Shown piece after piece: positions 23,901-32,603 of a DNA stretch of 64,000 nt (within the stretch, counting starts at the first letter, position 1; each line of letters opens with the position of its first letter). The position numbers were made by a program, and so were the translations under genes. The DNA lies in NCBI GenBank assembly GCA_033439255.1, contig CM065889.1, positions 1 to 64,000 on the forward strand, read 5' to 3'. The notes beneath the pieces are model-generated. The model did no database searches and had not been told where the DNA came from. It was given only the letters and a program-made list of their open reading frames with translations. This DNA is from Hericium rajendrae (taxonomy: Eukaryota > Basidiomycota > Agaricomycetes > Russulales > Hericiaceae).

Positions 23901-24403
23901 TGTTATATGGGTTATGATGAAAGATTCTCAACGTCCGAGCCAGGGATCCCGAGTCGATCTTATAAGCCTCGACTCACCATTCGTTGCAGAACCGGCTCCA
24001 TCTTCGGGGCCGAGCGATAGTCATGCACAAGAGATGGATTTCAAAGCTCTCTGGGACTCGCTTGAGGACTGGGCTGCGAGAGGATGGCTCGAGCATCCCA
24101 GCGACGCGATCGTCCGACGGTTGCAGGGCTTACAATGCAGGATGATTGTGCTCTCTACTGATCAGCCACCTTTTGAAGGTGCGTCTTTCCCTGGCCTGAG
24201 TGGCTTGACAATGACCACGAACATTTCTTTTTCTTTCTTCAGGCGAATTAAAGATTTTGCTGTTACGCTCTCAAGGTGGAACACACGGAACAGCGGCTCT
24301 TCGGCTACGCGAGACGGAAGACGAGAGCTGTTTGTGGAGGCTGCGATGCGACGGCGATTCGATGTTGACGGAAGTGAAGAGAGCATTGAATGGTGGTCCG
24401 TGA
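20969..24403 (+). CDS. AP-4 complex subunit epsilon-like large adaptin
   Basis: Large adaptins form the trunk of adaptor complexes that sort cargo at Golgi and endosomal membranes. The N-terminal trunk follows the gamma/epsilon/alpha pattern. The segment DADRILVSEVESLEARL, then KECLILLLYCY, RVGYLFCTE, LRLMLVNTLRKDLES, VRRRAILACRAL and MRRLKDTEPMVIASAV fits AP-4 epsilon better than AP-1 gamma or AP-2 alpha, in my judgement. More than a dozen introns interrupt it. The middle continues as helical repeats (ERIMQLLESPDKSIRRK, DGETYAQFVQNICKSL). A serine- and proline-rich hinge follows (RRSSSVSSRTSQPG region), then a C-terminal part ending MLTEVKRALNGGP before TGA at 24401-24403. The alternative is another adaptin paralogue or a divergent AP-1 gamma. 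A full-length comparison would decide. Confidence 0.7.
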
Positions 24404-24727
24404 ACCGAGATGCCACCCATAGGTCCTCTCCCGTCCTTTCCAAAGGCATTCAAACTATAGTGGGCAGACGTATTTTGAAGATGTAGGATGTAAAGCTGCA
24501 TTGTACAACTGGTTTGACGATTTTAAAGAGCACAAGTATAGTGGGATTTGCCGAGGCCCAAGCAACCACGAAACAACGACTGCTCACTGTCAGACTGTAC
24601 ATTTAATTTGCCACTACGACTGTCCCTACAGCAACAATAACGGTGGTGGCAGAGGTATAAGAATGAGGGTCTCAAGCCAAGTACCACAGAACACATTCCT
24701 TCCCGTATCTCTTGCGCCACGACACCT
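24404..24727. other. Spacer
   Basis: This is the 3' flank of the adaptin gene and the promoter of the following unknown gene. No gene or clear motif is seen. Confidence 0.4.
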
Positions 24728-25802
24728 ATGTCTTCGGTTGCGTTTAAGCAAGCCGCCGAGGACGATCTCTCGTCAGATGCTCCTTTCAAAGTCGCCCGGA
24801 CTGAGGAAACCGGAAATATCAACGGTGATTATCAGGATACCGGGGACACTAGTCTTGGCCACACCCAAGAGACAAGTCACGCCAATGACGACATGAAAGA
24901 TATCAGCAACGTACACACCGAAGAGACCAGGCAAGCTGAGAATGCGCCAGGCGAAGAAATTAACGAACTACTCAAATGGGAAGAACATTCTCGGACGCGG
25001 GAGTCACCTCCTTCCTTCATGATACAGCGTCTAACTTCGGAGCACGCCTGCATTGCTGTCAGGGGCCCCCGTCTTGCTATCGTCAGCGTGGCACGGTCTT
25101 GACGGCATCCGCCACATCATCATATTGTAAATCGGACGGTTCTGAAAGGACCCTTGTGCTGACTGTCTATGTATATGTAGGGGGAGATGTGTTCAGTAAG
25201 CGTGACGTCGCACTTGTGAGGAGGGACGTTGTCATCTGGGTAAGTTGCACAACTTCAATTGTTCAGCGATGTGTACGCGTTTTGACCGAGCTACTAGGTG
25301 CATCATCTCGCCGCAAATGCGTGGCGAGACTATACCGAAAGCCCTATATCCATGAGACAGCGTGAGGAACTATGGGCTTGAGATGCAGCTCGACCAGTAT
25401 ATTGTCAAGTTCCATGGAGAAAATCACTTGCCACCGTTGAACACGCTGTATGATACGTCTTTGGACGATATTCTGCGGGTGGACTTCTCATATCACGCCA
25501 TAGTGATTTGGATAGGGAACCTTGATATGGAGTGAGTCTCTCGTCGAATGTGTAACGGCATTGATGAACTTCGATGCTCACCTCGATAACAAAGGATCCC
25601 GTTCCGGCGTACGCTTCCGCCGGCGCACACAGCCTGGGGTGACAAAGACGGAGAAGAAGACGACGGACGAACGACGGACGACATCATGGACAACCTTGTT
25701 TGGAGCTTTCACAGACGCAACTTCCGCATCGTGAATATTTTGCCCCTTAATCGAAACCCTGCGGGTATGTTGCTCTTTGCTGCACATACTTCACAAGGAT
25801 AG
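24728..25802 (+). CDS. Unknown protein, exon structure partly unresolved
   Basis: I do not recognise the family. The first exon starts MSSVAFKQAAEDDLSS and is rich in threonine, glutamate and aspartate. The middle contains the hydrophobic stretch LVLTVYVYVGGDVFSKRD. The C-terminal half is the most protein-like: LDQYIVKFHGENHLPP, DDILRVDFSYHAIVIWIG, then across an intron (donor GTGAGT near 25532, acceptor AAAG near 25593) IPFRRTLPPAHTAWGD and DNLVWSFHRRNFRIVNIL, ending at TAG 25800-25802. Around 25360-25395 I cannot join the frames with normal splice sites, so there may be a frameshift there, an unusual intron, or two genes. The downstream neighbour uS7m is convergent. Confidence 0.5.
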
Positions 25803-26253
25803 AGGTCGCTCACTTGGTAATGCTTCCAGCGATCTGGGGGGGGGGAGATGACATAGAGACGACACGGAGCTTGACCTGAGAATCTGCACGACGCCATTGT
25901 GGACTTCGCAGATGCTCCGGATAAAGATGACGCCAACGTGTTCCTATTTTCTTCGTGGGTATTCGGGATGAGGATGGATCTGATATTCTGTGCAATCAAT
26001 ATTGGGCGAATACGCCCATATGGGCTGATGATATCCTTCTGAGCACCGAAACCCAGGCCAAATCGGCAGAAATGCTGCTCATCAGTGACCGGGTTCTTAG
26101 CTAGTGCCAGGTAGATGAGCTGTACTTCATTCGAAAGGGACTGTTGTGGTGGGATGCAATATATGATATTATTATCTATACTGAGGAAGAGAAGGATACG
26201 ATAATGTTTTCGTGAGCAGCATGCAGATGCATGCGGCAGGAACAAAGGGTTGT
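25803..26253. other. Convergent spacer with read-through frame
   Basis: The uS7m reading frame stays open on the minus strand through its intron and into this stretch. The conserved C-terminus of the protein is supplied by a small last exon instead, so I regard the open frame here as chance. Confidence 0.5.
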
Positions 26254-26953
26254 CTAAACCCGCAATTCTGCATTTCCTCTGGTTCAAGGCCGTTAGAAAC
26301 GTGGTCGCCCAATAACATGCATGGCAAACATACCTGTTCAGCATCGCGAAATCGTGGATCCGCTTCTTCGTCTCGTGCACACTGCTCGAGCCCTGGAGCA
26401 CAGCAATAACCTCCCGCGCCAGCCGCTCCTCCAGCGTCTGTCCCGTCTTGCCCTGCTTGCTCTGGTCCAGGATCCACTTCACGGCATACCGCGTGCGCTG
26501 GCGCTCGCTCAGCGCCACGGGCCGCGAGACGCTTTTCCCGCCGTGCTTATGCGTCACGCTGCGCACAGCGGGCGCCGCGCTCAGGATCGCCTCGCGCAGG
26601 ACGGGCAGTGGCGGGGCGCGCGTGAACGCGTGTATCCAGAGGAGCGTGCGCGACACGATGCGCGAGGCTTGCTTGCGGTTGCCGTGCCTCATGATACTGT
26701 TGGTGAGGTACTGGAGAAGCGGGTCCTCGACGGGGGGTATGTCGAGGAGGATCGGCTGGCCTGGACGCGGCTGAGGAGTGGGCGGTGCCGGGCTCTGCGG
26801 GGCCAGCACCGCGACGGAGGAGCCTGGCGCCAACGAAGGCGCTATGGGACTCGTGGATGGTACATTATTTAGGGGGTGCGGAGGGACAGTCGAGACTGGA
26901 CGAGCAAAGGTCAGGAAAGACCGACGGGCAACCTGTCGGAGTGGTGCAAGCAT
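26254..26953 (-). CDS. Mitochondrial small-subunit ribosomal protein uS7m
   Basis: Binds the 3' domain of the mitochondrial small rRNA. Exon 1 is 26953-26334, the intron is 26333-26279 (GTATGT..CCAG) and exon 2 is only 25 bases, 26278-26254. The product has 214 residues. An arginine-rich N-terminus with alternating prolines serves as import signal. From about residue 75 comes the S7 fold: DPLLQYLTNSIMRHGNRKQA, then PALRxV-like AAPAVRSVTHKHGGKSV and the C-terminal helix TKKRIHDFAMLNR. The short last exon adds GNAELRV and a stop. This completes the C-terminal helix in the way fungal uS7m proteins usually end (from memory), whereas reading through the intron does not. Confidence 0.93.
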
Positions 26954-27948
26954 CGAAACTGCCTAGCTATTTGTCTACTAATCAGTTAACGATTTTCAAG
27001 CTTCAAGCCGTATACGACACGTACCAATTCTTTCCAATGTTGTCGAAACCTGCCGCAAGAGCAAGCCGCAAGCTGTAACAAGCTGGAAAGACCGTGCGAA
27101 AGTGTAAAGCTGGCCGGCATCGGCGCATCACGCGCTTTCCCCGACCCATCCGGCCGACGACGGCGTACCTCCGACCCCCGGTGCAGTCGTTCAGGAAACG
27201 TGTTGCAACAAACTGTTCAGTACATACTGTCACCTACTGAACAGTTAGTTGTATGTCACCGTAGTCTTGGGCATAGCTTGCAGCCGGTCAGAATTTTCAC
27301 CTCTCTAAATTGGTCTACGCTGTTACCCGCTTCGAAATACCCATTCGAACTTGCACTTCTCACATGCTAGACGCAACTGATCCGGCAACAAATCGAATTG
27401 ATCAGGACATTTCGACCATGACTTACGATGTGATCAGAAGTAATTCGGGGTAGGGAAACTTCCAGGTATATTCTGGATATGTCAGCCGGAGAACATAGCA
27501 AGAACAGCTTTTTATACAATGTCCGATTCGAAGACCAGCATGCAAGTTCGTAGATTGCGTGGCTCCAGGAAGTGATCCTCGAACAAAATCACTCCGCAAA
27601 ATCATATGGAGGAGCTCCCCACCATCTACAAATAGCCGGCAAGCCCTCCCATCCTAATTCACCCACAGCATGACAATTTGATGGACCTAGCTATATACGG
27701 TGCGAGCTGGACCGCGGTGCCATACAAATCAGTTGCCATACCCACCGCCCAAGGACACTCAACACATGTGCAATAGCCGCAAGTGACTTTCCGTTCCTGT
27801 TCCTCGCATCACGCACTCGGGGCGCTCATAAAAGACGTACGTATAGACGGACCGACGCCGCAGGACCCGCCCTCGTACCCGTCATTGACTTGACGTACCT
27901 TTCTCTACCTTCTCTTCTTGGATTTTCGCATCCCGTTTCTCCTTCTCG
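26954..27948. other. Divergent promoter region
   Basis: About 1 kb separates the starts of the uS7m gene and the Yippee gene. A few short frames exist without recognisable content. No RNA gene is seen. Confidence 0.5.
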
Positions 27949-28571
27949 ATGTCCGCCGTAGAAACCAATTTGCCCCGGGGCATCAGCGCTGGTCGCCCGT
28001 TGACGTGCCGGAAGTGCAGCACTCACATCACCTCCTCGCGCTACCTCGTGTCGCGAGTAAGCCTGCGTCCCGCCGTGAAAGCATACGCAAGACTGACTTA
28101 TACCGTGCTACCCAGGCGTACCGAGGCTTCGAAGGCAGAGCAGCTTTATTCCGCCAGGTGTGAGTACCCAGACTCCTGTACAGCGGCGGAGCCCACTAAC
28201 GCACGCACCATGGACACAGCTCCACGGATACAACCACGCGCGATGCGCCCGTGATCCAGCTCATGGCGAGCGGCGCGTACCGCGTGCGCAACCTGCGCTG
28301 CCGCACTTGCGCGACGTACCTCGGTTTCGAGATCGTCGCCGCGCTCGAGAAGGAGGAGCGCTGGAAGGAAGGTCGCTGTCTGCTCGAGATGGAGCGCGTT
28401 GGCGAGCCGGAATCTGAGGATCCGGCGCGCGAGCCTGCGCAGAAGAAGGAGAAGGAGAAGCTGAAGGTCGGATGGCGGCAGTCGCTCGCTGCGATGGAGA
28501 GGAGGCGGTCGAGGCGGCTGCCGCCGCCGCCGACGCCGAACCCGACGCAGCTGGTTGGGTATGCGTACTAA
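27949..28571 (+). CDS. Yippee-domain zinc-binding protein
   Basis: Three exons, 27949-28056, 28116-28159 and 28220-28571, give 167 residues. The second donor is GTGAGT, chosen because it keeps frame. The domain has the two CxxC pairs expected of Yippee/Mis18 folds: TCRKCSTHI at about residue 20 and RCRTCATYLGFE at about residue 87. Between them sits YRGFEGRAALFRQV, which matches the family's (F/Y)xGxxGRA(Y/A)LF motif. After the domain comes a charged, proline-containing tail (EKEKLKV, RRRSRRLPPPP). Yippee proteins are linked to ubiquitin ligase complexes and cell-cycle roles in other organisms; the role in fungi is not settled. Confidence 0.85.
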
Positions 28572-29102
28572 AGGCTGACTCGATGAGGCTGGTAACGAGA
28601 CATGGCATTCATGGACAACTCGGTTGAGACGTTTGAGGGCACTACTGGGTAGGGCTAACAACTTGTTACGCTCATTTTATTTATTTAATTTGAGAAGTGA
28701 CTTACTCGAGGGCTTGTTGGACTTCAGATAGACACCGATATTGCATCACACTGTAATTTTAAACACTCAAGATAGACGTACGACTTAGACGACGTGTACG
28801 TTGAACACATCAGATTCGCTGCAGCCTGAGAACGGCGAAGACCGAACATGATTGAAATCGCAGGCAGATGACAGTGGGAATTTGGTTAAACTCACAGATC
28901 CGGATATTACGGCGAGACAATCAACTCAACAGAGATCGTACCTGCAGAGACAAGCCGTCGCTGGCAATGGCTCCAGGAACCATCCTGGCACGCAAAAACA
29001 GACGGGCAGGTAATGTGATAACTAGATGTGATGGTGCGATAAGTATACATATGCCAACGAATAGTGAGGAAGAATCAATCCATGGCGACCGAAGCACGGC
29101 GG
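28572..29102. other. Convergent spacer
   Basis: This is the 3' flanks of the Yippee and Isa2 genes. AT-rich ATTTATTTAATTTG at 28677-28692 may be a polyadenylation region. No gene is seen. Confidence 0.5.
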
Positions 29103-29827
29103 CTACATGTCGAACTTCGGCTCCCAGCTCACGCCGCACCCGCAGCCGGCATCCTTCGACTGGGGATTGTCGACAATCCGGAACGTGCTGCCTATGAGCT
29201 CGGTCGCAAAATCGACCGTGGAGCCCTTGAGCAGGCCGAGGGAGATGGAGTCCACGAATATATTTGACGGTTTGATGGTGGGATGTGCGAAATGACTAGC
29301 CAAGATAACACGGTCAATAGCGCGAAACCCGAGATCAAGAACACACATACTAATCGTCCGGCCATCGTTCCTTCGTCGTAAGTTCTATCTTGTATTGATA
29401 TCCATGGCAGCCACCAGACACTACTGATATTCGCAGTGCCGCATCGGGGTTGTTTTCGCGCTCGGCAACTGTGTGTAGTCGCTGCAGGAAGCGGTAAGAT
29501 ACCAGCTGGAATCAGAAAACCAAATAAGCTCACCTCGGCCGCCCGATCAGTGATGTCTAATGTTGCTTCCTCTGGGGGTATATACTCTCCCTGTATGTCG
29601 TGGGTTTCGAAGTCCTGCTCGGTGGGGTGAACGACCAGAGATGCTGACTGAGCCGGCGGGGTCTGCGCGGCCAGGCGTGGGGGTGTAGCTATAAACGTCC
29701 GTTGGGGAACAAAGCGAATCGCTCCCACACGAGAAACATGTTTGTGAGGTCTGCACGTCGTCCGGACGGACTGCAGCGATGCAGCGCGCAGGAGACGGGA
29801 GGAGGAACGAGCGAGAGACGAAGCCAT
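29103..29827 (-). CDS. Iron-sulfur cluster assembly protein Isa2-like (A-type)
   Basis: Mitochondrial A-type protein needed for building [4Fe-4S] clusters. Three exons, 29827-29534, 29481-29351 and 29295-29103, give 205 residues. The N-terminus is rich in arginine and serine without acids (import signal). The A-type domain carries the three expected cysteines: the first in SGGCHGYQY near residue 128, then CGCG near the C-terminus in DAGCGCGVSWEPKF. Other family pieces are ERENNPDAALRI, PSNIFVDSISLGLLKGSTVDF and ELIGSTFRI. The domain matches Isa2/Isca2 better than Isa1 in my judgement. The gene shares a 239-base divergent promoter with the first YCII gene. Confidence 0.9.
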
Positions 29828-30066
29828 GGGCGTAAACAAGCGCCCACCGCGCGCCCGAAAGCCATTTCTAATTTCCAACCCTGGTCTGTGGTTTATGTCA
29901 CATGCAGCGTCGCGGCGGGAGCGGGCCGACGACGCGATCAATGTACCGAGCCCGACTCGGGGATGGTGGGATCCTTTAGATGCTTCGTGCACTTGGTCGC
30001 TCACTCATCCCCCATCGTGCGCTCTTCCCCAACTGTCATCATTACGGTTACCACCACGCGCGAGTC
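29828..30066. promoter_or_regulatory. Divergent promoter of ISA2 and YCII copy 1
   Basis: The two start codons are 239 bases apart. The right part (from about 29985: CACTTGGTCGCTCACTCA) recurs upstream of the second YCII gene at about 30705, showing that the duplicated unit includes promoter sequence. Confidence 0.6.
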
Positions 30067-30523
30067 ATGTCTACCGAGCCTACCAAGTATTTGTTCGTCG
30101 TTTGGGCTCCAGATTACCCTGACGGTCTGCCGCGTCGCCTCGAGGTGAGGGAGAAGCATTTGGAAGGCATGAAGGCTCACAGCAAGAGCGGCACCGTCGG
30201 TGGGTCATGATACCCTGTAATCTAACTTTTGAAGATGATTAAATATGATATTCAGTACTCGGAGGAGCGATGGTTGACGAGAACTCGCTGCTTCCATCTG
30301 TGACGGCCAAGAAAATGGAGGGCTCTGTGATGATCTTCAAGGCTGCCCGTCTAGAGGACGTGAAGAGCATCATCGAGAGCGACATCTATTGGACCAGCAA
30401 CGTGGTAAGTCTCCGCATAGCGCCTAGATACCTGGATTCACACTGCATCGTGCACAGTGGGACAAGGAGAACCTGCAGATCAAGCCCTTCCTCGCTGCGG
30501 GGCAGCCGACCATCCTGCAATGA
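30067..30523 (+). CDS. YCII-related domain protein, copy 1
   Basis: Three exons, 30067-30199, 30265-30404 and 30458-30523, give 112 residues. The small dimeric ferredoxin-like fold shows LFVVWAPDYPD at the first strand, the RRLEVREKHLEGM helix, GAMVDENSLLPS, EGSVMIFKA and SIIESDIYWTSNVWDKENLQIKPF. YCII proteins may bind small ligands or have hydrolytic or lyase roles; the substrate is unknown here. The next gene is a tandem duplicate. The last eight residues (AAGQPTILQ region) differ from copy 2. Confidence 0.85.
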
Positions 30524-30786
30524 TTTACCTATTGAAGTTCAGGAAGCATCGATGCAGTCGGCAGGCGGAAGCTATTGTGCCCGGCTTGCTCATGTATCAT
30601 CATCTTATAAATCCAAGCGATCTACCATGACTACGCCATCGATACATATCCCGAACCCGATACGGTCGGTTGGTCGGTGGTGGGACTGGGATAAGATGGT
30701 GCCTGCACTCGGTCGCTCACTCACCCCCCTTCGTGCCCTCTTTCCCAGCTGTCATCGCTACAGTTAAGTATCACCACGCGCGAGTC

Positions 30787-31227
30787 ATGTCTACAGAATC
30801 CGCCGAATATCTTTTCGCCGTTTGGGCTCCGGACTACCCTGACGCCCTCCCTCGTCGTCTCGAGGTGAGGCCGAGACACTTCGAAGGCATCAAGGCTTAC
30901 ATGGAGGATGGTACCCTCTGTAAGCCACAGTCTCTGTATCTCACCTTCGGAGCGATTACTAGACAAGACAATCAGTTGTAGGAGGAGCCATGGTTGACGA
31001 GGCTTCGCTGCCTTCATCCGTGACGGCCAAGAAAATGGAGGGCTCTGTGATGATCTTCAGGACCGCCAGCCTTGAAGATGTGAAGAGCATCATCGAGAAA
31101 GGCATCTACTGGACTGGCAATGTGGTAGGTATTCTGCGTCGCGCCAACTATTTGTTTGGCTTATTGCACCGTGCAGTGGGACAAGGAGAAGCTGCAGATC
31201 AAGCCTTTCCACGCCGCGAAGCAGTGA
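30787..31227 (+). CDS. YCII-related domain protein, copy 2
   Basis: Tandem duplicate of the gene at 30067. Exons 30787-30910, 30982-31124 and 31177-31227 give 105 residues. Intron 1 is of interest. The donor equivalent to copy 1 has become GTAAGC at 30920, but joining it to either nearby acceptor would create an in-frame TGA. Using GTACCC at 30911 avoids this and gives MEDGGAMVDE, a few residues shorter than copy 1. The core motifs are kept: LFAVWAPDYPD, RRLEVRPRHFEGI, EGSVMIFRTA and KGIYWTGNVWDKEKLQIKPF. It may use the shorter splice form, or be on the way to loss. Confidence 0.75.
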
Positions 31228-31501
31228 TTTTTCGGGGTCGGAAAGTCTAGCGTTGAAAGCCAGCGGGGACAGAGTGTGCCGGACTTACTCATGCACATGT
31301 ATCAGTGTCATATAAATTGGAGCGATCTACTATATGTGCAGCTGCATTCTCACAGCAAGGCCGGGTGAGTCGATGTAACGACTGAGATTGAGATCGGGCG
31401 GACGTCCCGATGCGGCACGTGCCTCCCCGTCATTTTGGCCCGCCGACTATGTTTTCCTTCGACGCCTCGTCCAACCCGTCCATGTTGAGCGTACAGTGAC
31501 C

Positions 31502-32230
31502 ATGGCAGAAGAAAAACCGTCGCGGAAGATTGTCGTGCTCATCTCGGGCTCTGGTACGATCCCACCTGAGTTTCAGCCTCTTGTGACCTGCTCACCGACT
31601 CTAGGAACCAATTTACAGGCCCTCATCGATGCCCTCAACACTGATGCCCTCCCAAACGCACATATCTCCCTCGTGCTCTCAAATCGCAAAGCTGCATATG
31701 GCATGACGCGCGCCGCCTCCGCGCAGCCGCCCATCCCCACCGCGTACCTCGCGCTGCAGCCCTTCCTAAAAGCAAACCCAGGCAAGACACGCGCCGACTA
31801 CGACGCGGAAGTCGCGCGCATCGTCGTCCGCGAGAAGCCCGACCTCGTCGTACTTGCTGGGTGGATGCACGTTCTCGGCGAGGGCTTTCTCGACGTCGTG
31901 AGCGGCGCGCGGCCGCTCGACGGCGAGCCCGCTGTACAGAAGCCCATCGAGGTGATCAACCTGCACCCCGCGCTGCCCGGCGCATTCGACGGCGCGCACG
32001 CGATCGAGCGCGTATACGAAGCGTTCCAGAAGGGCGAGATCGACAAGGCGGGGATCATGGTGCATCGCGTTGTGCGCGAGGTCGATCGCGGGGAGCCATT
32101 GATAGTGAGGGAGGTCGAGATTCGGAAGGGCGAGCCGATAGCGGCGTTTGAGGAGCGGCTGCACAGGGCGGAGTGGGGGGCTATTGTGGAAGGGGCTAGG
32201 AAGGCGTTGGATGGAGTGAGGCCGTCATGA
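31502..32230 (+). CDS. Phosphoribosylglycinamide formyltransferase
   Basis: Third step of purine synthesis: transfers a formyl group from 10-formyl-tetrahydrofolate to GAR. Exon 1 is 31502-31553, exon 2 31605-32230; the product has 225 residues. The glycine loop LISGSGTNLQALID is rebuilt across the intron. Other motifs are LVLSNRKAAYG, LVVLAGWMHVLG, and the catalytic region INLHPALPGAFDGAHAIERVYEA with the conserved His; the usual catalytic Asn of the family corresponds to the N of INLHPALPG. VDRGEPLIVREVEI gives the later conserved segment. As in yeast Ade8 it is a stand-alone enzyme, not part of a fused protein. An in-frame upstream ATG at 31388 exists, but the chosen ATG starts a compact family-length protein. 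Confidence 0.95.
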   Translation: MAEEKPSRKIVVLISGSGTIPPEFQPLVTCSPTLGTNLQALIDALNTDALPNAHISLVLSNRKAAYGMTRAASAQPPIPTAYLALQPFLKANPGKTRADYDAEVARIVVREKPDLVVLAGWMHVLGEGFLDVVSGARPLDGEPAVQKPIEVINLHPALPGAFDGAHAIERVYEAFQKGEIDKAGIMVHRVVREVDRGEPLIVREVEIRKGEPIAAFEERLHRAEWGAIVEGARKALDGVRPS

Positions 32231-32603
32231 CGCAAGTATGTGGGGAATCTAGCTGGGCGGCATTGAAGTCACAAAACCTTGTTGTATTGTAGGGATCAAG
32301 AGCAGCATGGCATAATATATCATCGCACGACATCTGAAGTTTTGCTGCCGACTCAAAGTATGTAGCCAGTTCCAATGATTCAACATCCGTTCAGTATCGT
32401 ACTAGGCATAGATTATACAAGGTTGGTCTGCTAATGACGTCCAGAATATGGGTATGAAGCAATCCCGACTAATACCAAGACACAAGGCAAAATAGAAGAA
32501 ACGAAACACGAAACAGAAGAAAGAGGTCATCAGCAGTATGTCTTGATTCAATACTCAGCCAAAGGAATAATCCGTCCTGTCGCGCAATCGGTCAACACAG
32601 TCT
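32231..32603. other. Convergent spacer
   Basis: This is the 3' flanks of the GAR formyltransferase and carnitine acetyltransferase genes. No gene is seen. Confidence 0.5.

Larger units (their letters stand above)
29985..31335. repeat. Tandem duplication of the YCII locus
   Basis: The segment of about 620 bases starting near 29985 (promoter, three exons, 3' flank) is repeated starting near 30705, an offset of about 720 bases. Matching landmarks are CGGTCGCTCACTC, ACCACGCGCGAGTCATGTCTAC at both start codons, all exon sequences, and 3' flank words such as CCGG(C/A)TT(G/A)CTCATG and GCGATCTAC. Introns are more diverged than exons, so the copies are not recent. Confidence 0.85.
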
